From: Cladocopium goreaui
Lineage: Eukaryota; Sar; Dinophyceae; Suessiales; Symbiodiniaceae
DNA: 64,000 nt
Direction: 5' to 3'
Assembly (NCBI GenBank): GCA_947184155.2
Contig: CAMXCT020006636.1
Coordinates: forward strand, 62,001-126,000
This document shows positions 36,391-46,872 of the stretch, piece after piece. The notes beneath the pieces are model-generated. The model was given only the letters and a program-made list of their open reading frames with translations, did not search any database and was not told where the DNA came from. The position numbers were made by a program, and so were the translations under genes. The number at the start of each line of letters is the position of its first letter. Position 1 is the stretch's first letter.

Positions 36391-36572
36391 TTTGTGTTTT
36401 TTTGGGGATGGATCATGTTTGTTTTTTCCCCCCGCAACCCAAAAAGAGATAGACAAGTTAGACACGGTAGAAACTTATACAGGGAAACCGGGGAAACATT
36501 ATCTCAGTTAAAATGGCCACCATTTGGAGAGTCCATGAGGGATAGTTTTGGGACGTTTTGGGTGCGAAGAGG

Positions 36573-36675
36573 GGCGGCTTTTTGAGCAAAGCCAAGGATG
36601 TGCAGTACGTGAAACATTACCCAAAGATGCTTGGGCCTGCGGGGGAACGTGGAGGCGTTGGCCGTGCTTGCCAGG
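36573..36675 (+). CDS. Candidate exon
   Basis: After GCGAAGAG the frame reads GGFLSKAKDVQYVKHYP then KMLGPAGERGGVG. A second frame is open. A GC donor after ATGCTTGG would trim the less natural second half. Confidence 0.38.
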
Positions 36676-37010
36676 GTTTTCTCTTGGAAAGTGTAGTGTA
36701 GAGTTTTGATGCAATTTATGTTTTCTGTTTGATTCTGGGCATATTTGTAGTACAAGGTGGTGCCCCCCCGTTATACGTTGATATATAAACCTCACTAATA
36801 ATATGTTACTACCGTAGGCCCTAGTTGCGTTTGTTGTAGGACAAGTTACCTATTATCAAACCATTGTTATGGATATCCTGGCCCACAACTATAACGGTTG
36901 ATACTTGCCGGGGATTAACCCCCCCTTCACAACGAATAGGTCAATGAACATTTTCTATATTGAATGATGATAAATCTTCGATCAGACCGGCCTGTCTATC
37001 TTTTTTGAAG

Positions 37011-37089
37011 GTGGACATTGTTGTGGTTGAATCGAATGGCAACTTGAGGATGTGGTACAAAAACAAGAGCTTCTTTCGGTACAGGCAGG
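37011..37089 (+). CDS. Candidate exon, FG-GAP-like fragment
   Basis: The acceptor TTTTTTGAAG is followed by G and the donor is G/GTACCA. The frame reads VDIVVVESNGNLRMWYK then NKSFFRYRQ. The VDIVVVESNGNLR pattern loosely resembles an FG-GAP/VCBS blade, but one fragment is too short to be sure. Confidence 0.47.
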
Positions 37090-38022
37090 GTACCATGGTT
37101 CACATGTGGCCATCCCATCAAAGGACAGTGAAGGATGGTGATAGCAGTATGATGGGGAAGCAACGAGACAAAGCCTTATAGAAAAGTAGCAGCTTTTCCC
37201 ATAGGATCCATCAAGTGGATCAATGGGGATCTGATTGTGTCTTTAGGGGATCTACTTACGGTAGAAATTCACGATTTTTTTAATCCTAGCTTTGGAGTTG
37301 ACGTGGTGAAGAATCAATCAAATCATGCGATTTTGAAGGCGTAAGCTGTGTATGGACGGGCTTTCATATCAATGTGGAAGTTCAATCACCGCGTATTACT
37401 TTGCTGCACCTGTGGGTAGATTGTGCAGTTCATCGCCTTGAGATTTGTGTTGTATATTGGTTTGCCTGAAGGTAGGGTACGGTGAATCGTCATTTGTATT
37501 GAAATGAACATTTGGATGCATACCCCATCTGCAGACGTACCCAAGTTGGATACATGTAGAATAATGTAGATACATAACTTAACTGCTTCTGTATGCGTAT
37601 ATGCCATGCCATTATGTCTCCATTATCCCTTTAAACCACATTAAACCACCCTTTTGAGTATATAGTGAAATCAAAAAAACTTGGATGAATGGGATATGAT
37701 CGATATTCATGAGGAATTTAATGGATATCAATTATCAATTTATCCCATTCATCCAACGTGCGGGGACAATCCAACTTCCGATAGCCAATCTGTGGGCCCT
37801 TTCTCAAGGGCCCCCTCCTTTCCGATTTTACGATGTGTTGATAGGTAATCATCATTTTTATAATCTATAAATGGGCAATCTTCTGTATAGATATGTTAAA
37901 TAACCAGAGGGTAGCTCATTTGTGTTGGTTTTATTGATCTATGTGTGTGTTTCATTCCTATCAACATTAATCAAACAAATCAGATCCAGATTCCCTGCAA
38001 AAAGGGAACCCCAATCCTCACA

Positions 38023-38129
38023 TACCCTCTGGTAATTTAACATAACTATGGAAAATCACAATTTTTGATGGGAAAACTCACTATTTCTATGGCCATTTTC
38101 AAGAGCTATTTTGACATAACCAGAGGGTA
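38023..38129. mobile_element. Family A MITE just upstream of an exon
   Basis: TACCCTCTGGTAATTTAACA and CATAACCAGAGGGTA termini. It ends 19 bp before the exon at 38149. Confidence 0.76.
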
Positions 38130-38148
38130 GCCATCCTCACATAGCCAG

Positions 38149-38223
38149 GATATCGATCACCTCGTGCCCGGTGCCAGGCCGAGTCTTACAGCTACAGCAC
38201 CCTTGGGGAAGAAGAAAAAGTGA
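38149..38223 (+). CDS. Terminal exon, lysine-rich C-terminus
   Basis: The acceptor CATAGCCAG is followed by G. Twenty-four codons: DIDHLVPGARPSLTAT then APLGKKKK and TGA at 38221-38223. It marks the end of one + strand gene. Its upstream partners are uncertain. Confidence 0.52.
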   Translation, partial: DIDHLVPGARPSLTATAPLGKKKK

Positions 38224-38574
38224 GCCTCACCTGGGCTTCGTTAAACGGTTTCATGCGCAGAGAAAATCGAAGTTGTCAGCAAAAATGGTGAGGTAATGTG
38301 AGGTATACATAACATTACATAATAACTATTGATAACACATCAATAGCATCATGAATCCGAAATTTGAAACTGTGATAGGAACTATCAGTATTTTGCCTCG
38401 TGAATAGATAAATCACGATAAATCGTATTATGACTATGTCTTGAATAATGTCGTTTCAACGAAATCCGTGTTCAACCCGATGACTGGGGTGGTCCCAATC
38501 GACTGAACCAACCGTCGACTTTTCCTGGCTTTTTTTCAGCATGAGATCAGCTCCTTCGATCGTTAAAACATGTT

Positions 38575-38691
38575 CTGATTGGTGGTTTCAAAATGTTTCA
38601 AACATTTGTTATTGTTCCATATGTTGGGAATAATCATCCCAACTGACTTTCCTATTTTTCAGAGGGGTTGAAAATTGAAACCACTAAGCAG
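38575..38691. mobile_element. Family B MITE
   Basis: CTGATTGGTGGTTTCAAAA at the left, GGTTGAAA...CCACTAAGCAG at the right, TTGGGAATAATCATCCC in the middle. Confidence 0.68.
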
Positions 38692-38895
38692 TGTTAAATA
38701 TCTTAGCTTTCAGATCGCAGAGGATGTTTCACCATAGTTTTTCACGCCATCGTTTCACAAGAGGCTTAAAAAGCGGCGGGTTTTGGAGGCAGTTTCAAGC
38801 GCATTCATGGGCTGATAGATCCGGATGGGGGTTCGTCAGGGTGCGGATGGACTAGTGACGATTAGTGGGAAACGTCCTTCAAACATTTGCTAAAA

Positions 38896-38992
38896 CTGGT
38901 TGGTGGTTTCAATCATTTTTTATTTTCCATATGTTGGGAATAATCATCCCAACTGACTAATATTTTTCAGAGGGGTTGAAACCACCAACCAG
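38896..38992. mobile_element. Family B MITE, reference copy
   Basis: CTGGTTGGTGGTTTCAATC and GGGGTTGAAACCACCAACCAG are clean inverted termini. The central TTGGGAATAATCATCCC is conserved among copies. Confidence 0.8.
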
Positions 38993-39256
38993 TATATTAT
39001 AGATTTTTCTGATGATAGGTTTCAACCTGAAAAATGGCTGTCGTTTGTATTGCATTTCTTACTTCCAGGATTCCAAGCTAGTCCCCCGTCTGAGCCGCAG
39101 GCCAATTGAGCAGGGTTATACAGAGATGTATGATATCATGTGTGATGCCATTGGATGCAAATACAGTAATTGATATAAACAAAATAATCATATCATATAC
39201 AGCGATTAGAAATAACAATAATATAATATATCATAATATGGTATAGGGTGATATGC

Positions 39257-39340
39257 TGCAGCAACAACAGCAACAGCAACAGCAACAGCACCAACGCCAA
39301 CACCAACAAAACATCATAATCATCATCATCATCATCACAT
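39257..39340. repeat. CAA/CAG and ATC trinucleotide repeats
   Basis: GCAACAACAGCAACAGCAAC followed by CATCATCATC runs. The antisense Cys/Met-rich frame is an artefact of this repeat. Confidence 0.85.
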
Positions 39341-39483
39341 TGACAGTAGTATAGCAAGAGTAGAAATAATCACCAGCACTATGCCGCATCCGTTGCAATG
39401 AACTTTGCCAGCAGAGCCCCACCCCTGGCTGCCATTCGAAACGGTCAAGCTGTCAATTGTTCGAGATCTAGCTGCCATGGTTA

Positions 39484-39636
39484 TACCCTCTGGCAATCAT
39501 TTTTTTAATGGGAAAAACATGGGAAAATCATACGGAACATATGGGAACAATCCCCGATAAATGATGTTGAATGGGAAAATCATCGAACTAAGCTGGGGTG
39601 ACTTTCCAGCAAACCACGTTTCATTACCAGAGGGAT
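39484..39636. mobile_element. Family A MITE, long diverged copy
   Basis: TACCCTCTGGCAATCAT at the left and TCATTACCAGAGGGATA at the right. About 150 bp, so it has an interior insertion relative to the family. Confidence 0.6.
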
Positions 39637-41611
39637 AAGAATTTGCGACTTCCGAGGTCACCTCATTGTTACTCCACATGCCAAGTCTGAACTCAGTGAT
39701 CATCTGGAAACGTGGGATTCCAGATTGAAAGAATCAATGCTGCAACATGGTAACAAAAAAGTGAGGACAGATCAGTTCATGTGACAGACTTACACTGGAA
39801 TAACCATACACTTGGATTGTTAGACTGTTTTGGGGTTGGATTGAAAAAACGACATGGGCAACCCATGGTAACCCACTCAAAGTGACACTTAAGCCACAAG
39901 ACATGGTGCCAGAGTGGAAATGGCGCTAGCCATAGGCCCTGACGGTCCAGCATTGCTGGGGATTGTTGGAGGTGTCCTTGATGGGATGCCAGTTCCAGGG
40001 GATAGAACTGAAAGACATTGCTAGACATAGCTACACCCTCCAAGTCGACATAAAAAATTGGGATTTCACCCATTAATTTTATTACTTTGACCTATTCTTA
40101 TCGGTACTTTCGGGGCCCATGTGCACGTCTTCAGGCAACCTTCTTGAAAGATTCAGATCAGAAGAACTCATTACCTACCTGTAACCTATTTACTGAGGCT
40201 CCCTGTAATTCATCTGGAACTTGCTGTCTTTATCAATAGAAACTTGAGCCAATTTTTAATGATACCGTTCACTCCTGGACGTTGGTTATTTTCAGCGCCT
40301 CTAAGGGATCCTCAAGATGTGGGAGATTTTTATGGTTGAAGTTGCTACCCTCTGGTAATTTAACGTAGCTATTGAAAATGGCCCATTTATAGTTGATTTA
40401 CCTATTAAAAAAGGGTGATTTTCCATAGCTATATAGTTTACCAGAGGGTAATACCGACTACACATGGTTTGGCAATAGTTAAGTTTCTGCATCACGTGGA
40501 TGGGGATAGATGGGGATATTCATGGAATATTGCTGGCAATGGGGGATACTCATAGTGACCTTACCCATTCCGACTATGATTCGGGAAAACACCATGGTAT
40601 TGCCCCTCAAATACCATCCAAAAGGGAGAAGATAGGATCCCCAGGGATATGATTGACCCCTTGGAAAACTCAGATGGAATCGCAACAAGTCCGAGTTTCC
40701 CTGCCAGTTTGCAGGGGTGTCATGAGCTGCTGCATTTCTTGATTGGATTCATATACATCCGCTGCGCCGACGGATGTTTGTCTGGACAGATATCCATGTT
40801 TTTTCAAACCAAAATACCATGGCTTCCCTGCAAACGATTCTTGAACGACCTCGATTGTGAAAACATGGCCAAAAGCCACACATGCCGGTGATAACCAAAA
40901 GCCAAAACGAGAGGTTTCCCAATTTTCGGGCTCTCCGCGGTATCAAAAGCCGCCGGTTGCACCGTTGCACCGCCCGTGTAGCCGGCGTAGCCGGCGTAGC
41001 CCTGCCACCATGGACACTGCATGGCATCGCAATCACACCACCCTTCCCGCGCTGGATGTCTCTTGGCAGGCTCCATGATGGCCAGGGCACCCTCTGGCGT
41101 CATCAAACATGGAGGGGTTGTTATGCCAAAAGAATCGTGGGTGAATGTGTTAAAAATATTTAAACATCCGGGCAAGCATGGATCTTCGAAAGGAACATGC
41201 GCATGAACACAAGTGCAGAAAAGAGTTCCAGCAGGAAATTTGAGACGTTTTGATGCGGGGCATAAGAGAAGCAGAGCTCCTGCCACCTGCTGAAATTAAA
41301 CTACCCCAACATGGGGTTGTTTGAAAATATGGTACCCTCAAAATTGATACTAGCTGGTCATACTTTCTCCCAGAAATTCGCGAAGCGGTTTGTGTAGAAA
41401 CCCTATTTTAGACATGCGCGCAGCAGCTCAGGATAGCCTGCATCCAATCCAACTTTGCTGGGAAAATCAAGCTGTACCTACCATATATTTTTTGGCCTAT
41501 TTTTTAAGCCTATGTAAGGGAATATCCCCAGAAAATATGGCCCAAAATATGGTACTAACGTACCTCCATTTTAGGACCCAAAAACTCCCCACATGTCCCA
41601 CCTTTGCCAAG
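39637..41611. other. Long non-coding stretch with one MITE
   Basis: Apart from the family A copy at 40346-40450, no supported exon. A GC-rich patch near 40945-41075 contains CCGGCGTAG triplication but no consistent frame with splice sites. Confidence 0.42.
40346..40450. mobile_element. Family A MITE
   Basis: TACCCTCTGGTAATTTAACG and ATAGTTTACCAGAGGGTA termini. Confidence 0.76.
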
Positions 41612-41689
41612 GAGGTGACGGCTTCCATGCAGCTGGGAGCGGTGAGCAAAATGAAAACCCATGAGTCCAAGTATCTCAGCAGCATATGA
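41612..41689 (+). CDS. Candidate exon, possibly terminal
   Basis: The acceptor TTTGCCAAG is followed by G. The frame reads EVTASMQLGAVSKMKTHE then SKYLSSI and TGA. A GTATCT donor at 41670 is an alternative end. Confidence 0.43.
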   Translation, partial: EVTASMQLGAVSKMKTHESKYLSSI

Positions 41690-42079
41690 ACGGCCAAAAC
41701 CTGAATTTGGGCATTATTCATGGATTTTCTAATGCAAAATTCATGGATGTTCTAATGGAGTTTCTGACTTTAGCCGACTTTGGCGCTGGGTTCCAGATTT
41801 GCTGAATCTGCTGAATTTCTTGATTTTTAATCCCGTTCCCAGCAGTTAGTTAGGTTGGATTTTCCAGGATTTTCATGTTTTAGCTACAGGTGATGTTTTC
41901 TAGATCCATTCGGGAATCTGCTGAGGATATTCTCTTGTTGGGGGACCATTGTGCAATTCAAAGTCTCTGTTCAAGCTTTGGTTGGAGCGGTTAGGGCAAG
42001 TGGATTCAACATTATTCCACATTATTTCCACCATTTGCACAGATAGATTTAAACAGCAGAAGACGGGGGATGGAATCAG

Positions 42080-42135
42080 AACAACAACAGCAGCAGCCAC
42101 AACAACAAGAACAACAACAACAACAACAACAACAG
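42080..42135. repeat. CAA/CAG trinucleotide repeat
   Basis: AACAACAACAGCAGCAGCC then CAACAACAACAACAACAAC. The antisense Val-rich frame is an artefact. Confidence 0.85.
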
Positions 42136-42284
42136 AAATTGGGAAGTTATTTACAGCACCCCATTTTTCGAAACGGACGTGGTTCCACAGAAATTCTTTA
42201 AAAAAAGCGGGGTTTTGCACCCAAGGAGGATAGGAATGACCCAGACGGTAGGAATCTCACAGCTTGCAGCTTCTTTGCACAACA

Positions 42285-42407
42285 TACCCTCCGGTAAACA
42301 GCCACATAACTATGGAAAATCAATGAAAATCACCATTTTTTAATGGGTAAATCAACGAACTAAATGGCCATGTTCAATAGCTATGTTAGTCATTACTAGG
42401 CCGGGTA
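42285..42407. mobile_element. Family A MITE, diverged right end
   Basis: TACCCTCCGGTAAACAG at the left. The right end reads TAGTCATTACTAGGCCGGGTA, a mutated terminus. Confidence 0.62.
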
Positions 42408-42704
42408 ACATTGCAAAGACACTGGTCTCGAGCCGAAGAAGATGGCATAGAGCATTCTCGCCCACACAATGCAACACACAACAGTAAGATGATGTTCGGA
42501 TCAAATTTTTGTTGCGACATCAACGAGTTTGGATTTCGTTGATGATGTTTGGTCTGATGATTTTTTTGTAGATGTTTTTAATATTTTGTAGTTCAGCCAG
42601 ATTACGCAGATTGAGACTCTTTGAGAATCTTTTTTCGAATCCTGCAAACCGAACCATCATCCAACCGTGGCTGAAGTGATGACGTCCTGAGGTATCAATT
42701 TCAG

Positions 42705-42779
42705 GATTTCCGCGCTGAGATGATGGAGGACTTTCATAAGAAGACCTCCTACAAGCTTGGCAGGCGCGGTCCAAAGTGA
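42705..42779 (+). CDS. Terminal exon, basic C-terminus
   Basis: The acceptor CAATTTCAG is followed by G. Twenty-four codons: DFRAEMMEDFHKKTSYK then LGRRGPK and TGA at 42777-42779. It ends a + strand gene. Family unknown. Confidence 0.54.
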   Translation, partial: DFRAEMMEDFHKKTSYKLGRRGPK

Positions 42780-43304
42780 TGGGCGAATTCTTCCAGAATC
42801 AAGCCAGAGCAAGCCGATCAGGCTGCTATTTCACCAGTGTTGAGGTATTTTTGGGTTGCTTCTACCATTTTCATCCATTTTCTACCCCTATGATTTATCT
42901 AGATTCCTTGAAATCTCAAGTTTGGACCCGAAATTTCCTTTTGCTCGCCACGCGTACAACCTGGCGTTTGCCACCAAAATCCTGCAAACTTGTGAAAGCC
43001 CTGTTTTGGCGGCCTGTTATTGGAGAAAACAATTCAAGGTGGTGACTAGAAATGTCCGGGCTCAACAAGTCCCATCAAAAATGCATTCGTGTCCTTATCT
43101 CATCCAAGGTGGTGCCTCCTAGATAGCTTATTTTGATGTACAAGTATTCAGAACTAACAAAGCTAGGGTTTATGGATGTTTATGATAGATATCAAGCAGC
43201 TTCATGTGGTGGTAATAAACCAACATGTCTGTCATCCTTAAAGCCACTACTTGGTGTTTGATCCCTCTGAGTCCACTGGGTATGGGATGTATCCGGCACC
43301 AAAT

Positions 43305-43389
43305 CTGGTTGGTGGTTTGGAACATGTGTTTATTTTTCCATATCTTGGGAATGTCATCATCCCAACTGACGAACTCATATTTTTCAGAG
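43305..43389. mobile_element. Family B MITE, left part (split by insertion)
   Basis: CTGGTTGGTGGTTTGGAAC through ACTGACGAACTCATATT and TTTCAGAG. The missing right part, GGGTGGGTCAACCACCAACCAG, is found 2.9 kb away at 46304-46325. Confidence 0.78.
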
Positions 43390-46295
43390 ATACCCCTAGA
43401 TTGATCCTCTATAAAATGCCGATGCTTTGACTCTATAAAATGCTGTTCCGGGACCCATTTTATAGAGAACTGGCTTGGTCGTCTATAAAATGCCCCTCCA
43501 GAGCTCCCTATTTTATCATTTTATAGAGAGCTTCCTTCCGAGCATGAAAGATGATAGAGAGGTACAAGACGTTGCAGATAGATTATGCATTTTATAGGGG
43601 GGATTCTTTCCAAAATGTTACCGTTATTTATGGACCATGTTGTGAAAGGAAAGTGCATTTTATAGAGGGAAACTGGGGGCAACCTTGATCTTTAACATGC
43701 TTTCAGAGCATATATTGGCTTGTACGGAAAGGGCATTTTATAGAGGCTTTACTTTCTTGGTATTCCGTAGGTGGCAGTTTGAAGGATGCACATGGATGCG
43801 CACTGATTCTTGCAACTGTAGGGTCTGAGTCGAACACACGCGTGCGCCTTGCAACCTTAATTTTATACCGTTGGGCCAGCCATCTAAATCCCTGGGCTAG
43901 TGCCCACTGGCTATAGCCAGCTAAGAATTTAAGCCAGGCAAATCTTGAAGTCCCTGGGGTGAGGACAAAGAAATTTCAAAGAGATCAGCATTTCCAGAGA
44001 CTCATCCGGGGAGTTCAGCCTGCTATTTCCGGGAAACGTCTCTATAAAATGCTGTCTCCGACTAAGGGAGATCCGCGGATGGACGGGTAGGGGGCATCTC
44101 CAGTCGGAAACAGCATTTCATAGAGACTCATCCGGGTGCTATTTCCGGGAAACGTCTCTATAAAATGCTGTCTCCGACTAAGGGAGATCCGCGGATGGAC
44201 GGGTAGGGGGCATCTCCAGTCGGAAACAGCATTTCATAGAGACTCATCCGGCAGATCAGCCTGCTATTCCGGGAAACGTCTCTATAAAATGCTGTCTCCG
44301 ACTAAGGGAGATCCGCGGATGGACGGGTAGGGGGCATCTCCAGTCGGAAACAGCCTTTCATAGAGACTCATCCGGGCAGATCAGCCTGCTATTCCCGGGA
44401 AACGTCTCTATAAAATGCTGTCTCCGACTAAGGGAGATCCGCGGATGGACGGGTAGGGGGCATCTCCAGTCGGAAACAGCATTTCATAGAGACTCATCCG
44501 GGCAGATCAGCCTGCTATTCCCGGGAAACGTCTCTATAAAATGCTGTCTCCGACTAAGGGAGATCCGCGGATGGACGGGTAGGGGGCATCTCCAGTCGGA
44601 AACAGCATTTCATAGAGACTCATCCGGGCAGATCAGCCTGCTATTCCCGGGAAACGTCTCTATAAAATGCTGTCTCCGACTAAGGGAGATCCGCGGATGG
44701 ACGGGTAGGGGGCATCTCCAGTCGGAAACAGCATTTCATAGAGACTCATCCGGGCAGATCAGCCTGCTATTCCCGGGAAACGTCTCTATAAAATGCTGTC
44801 TCCGACTAAGGGAGATCCGCGGATGGACGGGTAGGGGGCATCTCCAGTCGGAAACAGCATTTCATAGAGACTCATCCGGGCAGATCAGCCTGCTATTCCC
44901 GGGAAACGTCTCTATAAAATGCTGTCTCCGACTAAGGGAGATCCGCGGATGGACGGGTAGGGGGCATCTCCAGTCGGAAACAGCATTTCATAGAGACTCA
45001 TCCGGGCAGATCAGCCTGCTATTCCCGGGAAACGTCTCAATTTGTCTACGTCTCAATAATTTTGACGTGCTTTGCATTTTGAACACTTTTGAACAATTTA
45101 GATATGTTATGAATTGTTTTTATTTGTATATGCATCATTTTACACCAAGACTTTTTAGATGTTTTTTACATAGGTATGGTATAGTAGGTTTGGTATTTGA
45201 CATCAGGCCTGTACTTATTCTTTCATTCCAATTCCTTGCGCCCGACTCGTTGCATTCGGATCACCGCTACGGGGAAGACACAATGGGGTGATATGGGGTG
45301 TTACAACGGGGAGACACAACGGGAAAGGCGGAAAGGCTGGCTCGAGGACTTCGACCCAAAAACAGGGAGACACAATGGGGAAAGACAACGGGGAGACCCA
45401 AAGGGGAGAAAGAAAGGTGGAAGACAACGGGGAAATGATGCAAAATGAGCAATGTCACTTTTATAGCTGGTAAACAAGAAAAAGTTGCTTTAGAAACATA
45501 TTGAAATTGCAAAATTATGCATATGTGTTGAATAACTTGATATTGTTAAAAAAGCAATTTCTATCCATAAATTATGTCCACAAAATCAGTGGTTCATTTT
45601 CAAGGTATTGGAATGTTTTTTTTATTCTTTTTCAAAATATGTTAGTCATTGTTAGTCATTTTATAGCCCCAGAAAAAAGGGGTCGTATATAAAATGATGG
45701 TTTTTTGAGGCACCCGTTATTAAAAAAACGTAGAATTTTATAAGCCATGTAAAAAAAAAATACGGGGGACGGGATCCTATAAAAATTGGTTCCCGCCCCC
45801 CGGCTGGCGGGATTTAATAAGGGAAATTAAAAGGGGGATGTTATAAGTGTTTTGTTTTGCACCCCCAAGGTAAAATTTCATGGTAATCCCTCTATGTCTT
45901 ACCGGGTATTGCCGGCATATACCGGCCTATACATACTATAGTCAAACAAGTTGCACGTCGCTGCGCCAATGAATCAAATCAGATGGGTTAGCAACCGCCT
46001 GTGGAAAAGGCATTTTATAGACATATGTCTTGCCATATTGGAGCAGCGCTTCGAAGACAACACCTAGATTGGAGCAGCATTTTATAGAGGATAACTGGGT
46101 TGTTGCCCGATGTCGCGCTGCGTGTCTTTGCACACGCGTCGTCTGCGGAGAAGCATTTCATAGAGATGACGGAGAGGTCATTTCATAGAGGGTTCCCACT
46201 TGCTGTCTATATGCTGGCTGACGGAGGACCATTTTATAGCCAATTTTCTCTATAAAATGCTTCGTAAAGCATCCTAGGGAACAAGTAAGGGGTAT
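43390..46295. mobile_element. 2.9-kb non-autonomous DNA element with 8-bp target duplication
   Basis: Ends ATACCCCTAG at the left and CTTAAG-type AAGGGGTAT at the right are short inverted termini. The 8 bp TTTCAGAG occur at 43382-43389 and again at 46296-46303, matching a single copy in intact family B MITEs, so this is a clean insertion scar. The interior is dominated by inverted CTCTATAAAATGC / GCATTTTATAGAG motifs and a 126-bp array, with no transposase-like ORF. An 8-bp duplication is typical of hAT elements, but the termini are not diagnostic. Confidence 0.72.
44033..45050. repeat. 126-bp hairpin satellite, 8 copies plus a partial
   Basis: AAACGTCTCTATAAAATG recurs at about 44036, 44154, 44276, 44401, 44527, 44653, 44779 and 44905, then a truncated copy at 45031. 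The later units are exactly 126 bp apart and almost identical, the first ones are shorter. Each unit is itself an inverted repeat: CTCTATAAAATGCTGTCTCC, GACT at one side and AGTCGGAAACAGCATTTCAT, AGAG at the other. Confidence 0.9.
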
Positions 46296-46303
46296 TTTCA
46301 GAG

Positions 46304-46325
46304 GGGTGGGTCAACCACCAACCAG
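46304..46325. mobile_element. Family B MITE, right part
   Basis: Completes the copy begun at 43305, with the 8-bp duplication in front. Confidence 0.75.
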
Positions 46326-46445
46326 AAATCGAAATGTTAGTGATCCTATACTCCCATGATGTTCTGAATTTTCTCCCCTTTTCAAAACCATAATTCGCAC
46401 ATCCCCAGAAACCAGCCAGTTGTATCCCCCACCCATCTCCGACAG

Positions 46446-46555
46446 ATTGCGCACCATTTGGGGCATGAAATTCACCTTCGCCCTTCGCACTGCGCTGGCT
46501 GCTCTGCTGGCGTCCATCTATGGCATGCATCCAGAGGTGGAGCGGTGGAGCGGCC
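46446..46555 (+). CDS. Candidate exon with membrane helix, gene interrupted by retrotransposon
   Basis: The acceptor CATCTCCGACAG precedes a frame reading LRTIWGMKFTFALRTAL then AALLASIYGMHPEVERW, with a GC/GTGGAT donor at 46556. The hydrophobic FALRTALAALLASIYG run looks like a transmembrane helix and loosely recalls the first helix of FUSC-type transporters, which is only a suggestion. The LTR element begins about 100 bp downstream, inside the presumed intron. Confidence 0.46.
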
Positions 46556-46648
46556 GTGGATGATCCCTGGAAATCCCCTAATGTCAACCCCGGATTTTGC
46601 TAAACCATGGATTATGACAATTAGGGGGGTAGCCCTCCAATAGTCATG

Positions 46649-46653
46649 ATATA
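46649..46653. other. 5-bp target-site duplication (ATATA), left copy
   Basis: ATATA directly precedes the 5' LTR and also directly follows the 3' LTR (63631-63635). The right copy lies in an AT-repeat, which slightly weakens the proof. Confidence 0.7.
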
Positions 46654-46793
46654 TGTTGTTGCACAGTCCTAGTGTAGATACCACTGTTTTCACCTCTACT
46701 TGTTGTATGCTGTGGCTCAAGAAACAGTGCATGCTGCAGGGTAGTATCTGTACTTATTTTGTGGTACGTTGTGGTTTGTACCCTGTTTCTACA
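46654..46793 (+). repeat. 5' LTR (140 bp)
   Basis: Starts TGTTGTTGCACAGTCC and ends CCCTGTTTCTACA. I see no difference from the 3' LTR. Unusually short for such a large element. Confidence 0.93.
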
Positions 46794-46808
46794 GGTTATC
46801 AGCCGTAT
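46794..46808 (+). promoter_or_regulatory. Putative primer-binding site
   Basis: GGTTATCAGCC immediately follows the 5' LTR and resembles the initiator-tRNA-complementary TGGTATCAGAGC used by many copia elements. Not an exact match. Confidence 0.42.
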
Positions 46809-46872
46809 CGCGAAGCGATCGCTGGTTTCCTTTGTGTTTCGCACTTTTCGCTCTTCCTCTGTAGCTTTCGCA

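Noticed and set aside
36755..36940. Third family C MITE
   Set aside because: GGTGGTGCCCCCC and CCCCCCC ends suggest it, but the arms do not pair convincingly.
39231..39422. Antisense frame rich in Met and Cys
   Set aside because: Direct translation of ATC and CAA/CAG microsatellites.
44033..45050. CRISPR-like array
   Set aside because: The 126-bp units are contiguous with no unique spacers and the setting is eukaryotic. It is a satellite.
46759..46872. Gag starting inside the 5' LTR
   Set aside because: The frame is open there, but the start lies within the LTR and primer-binding region. The ATG at 46873 after the leader is more likely.
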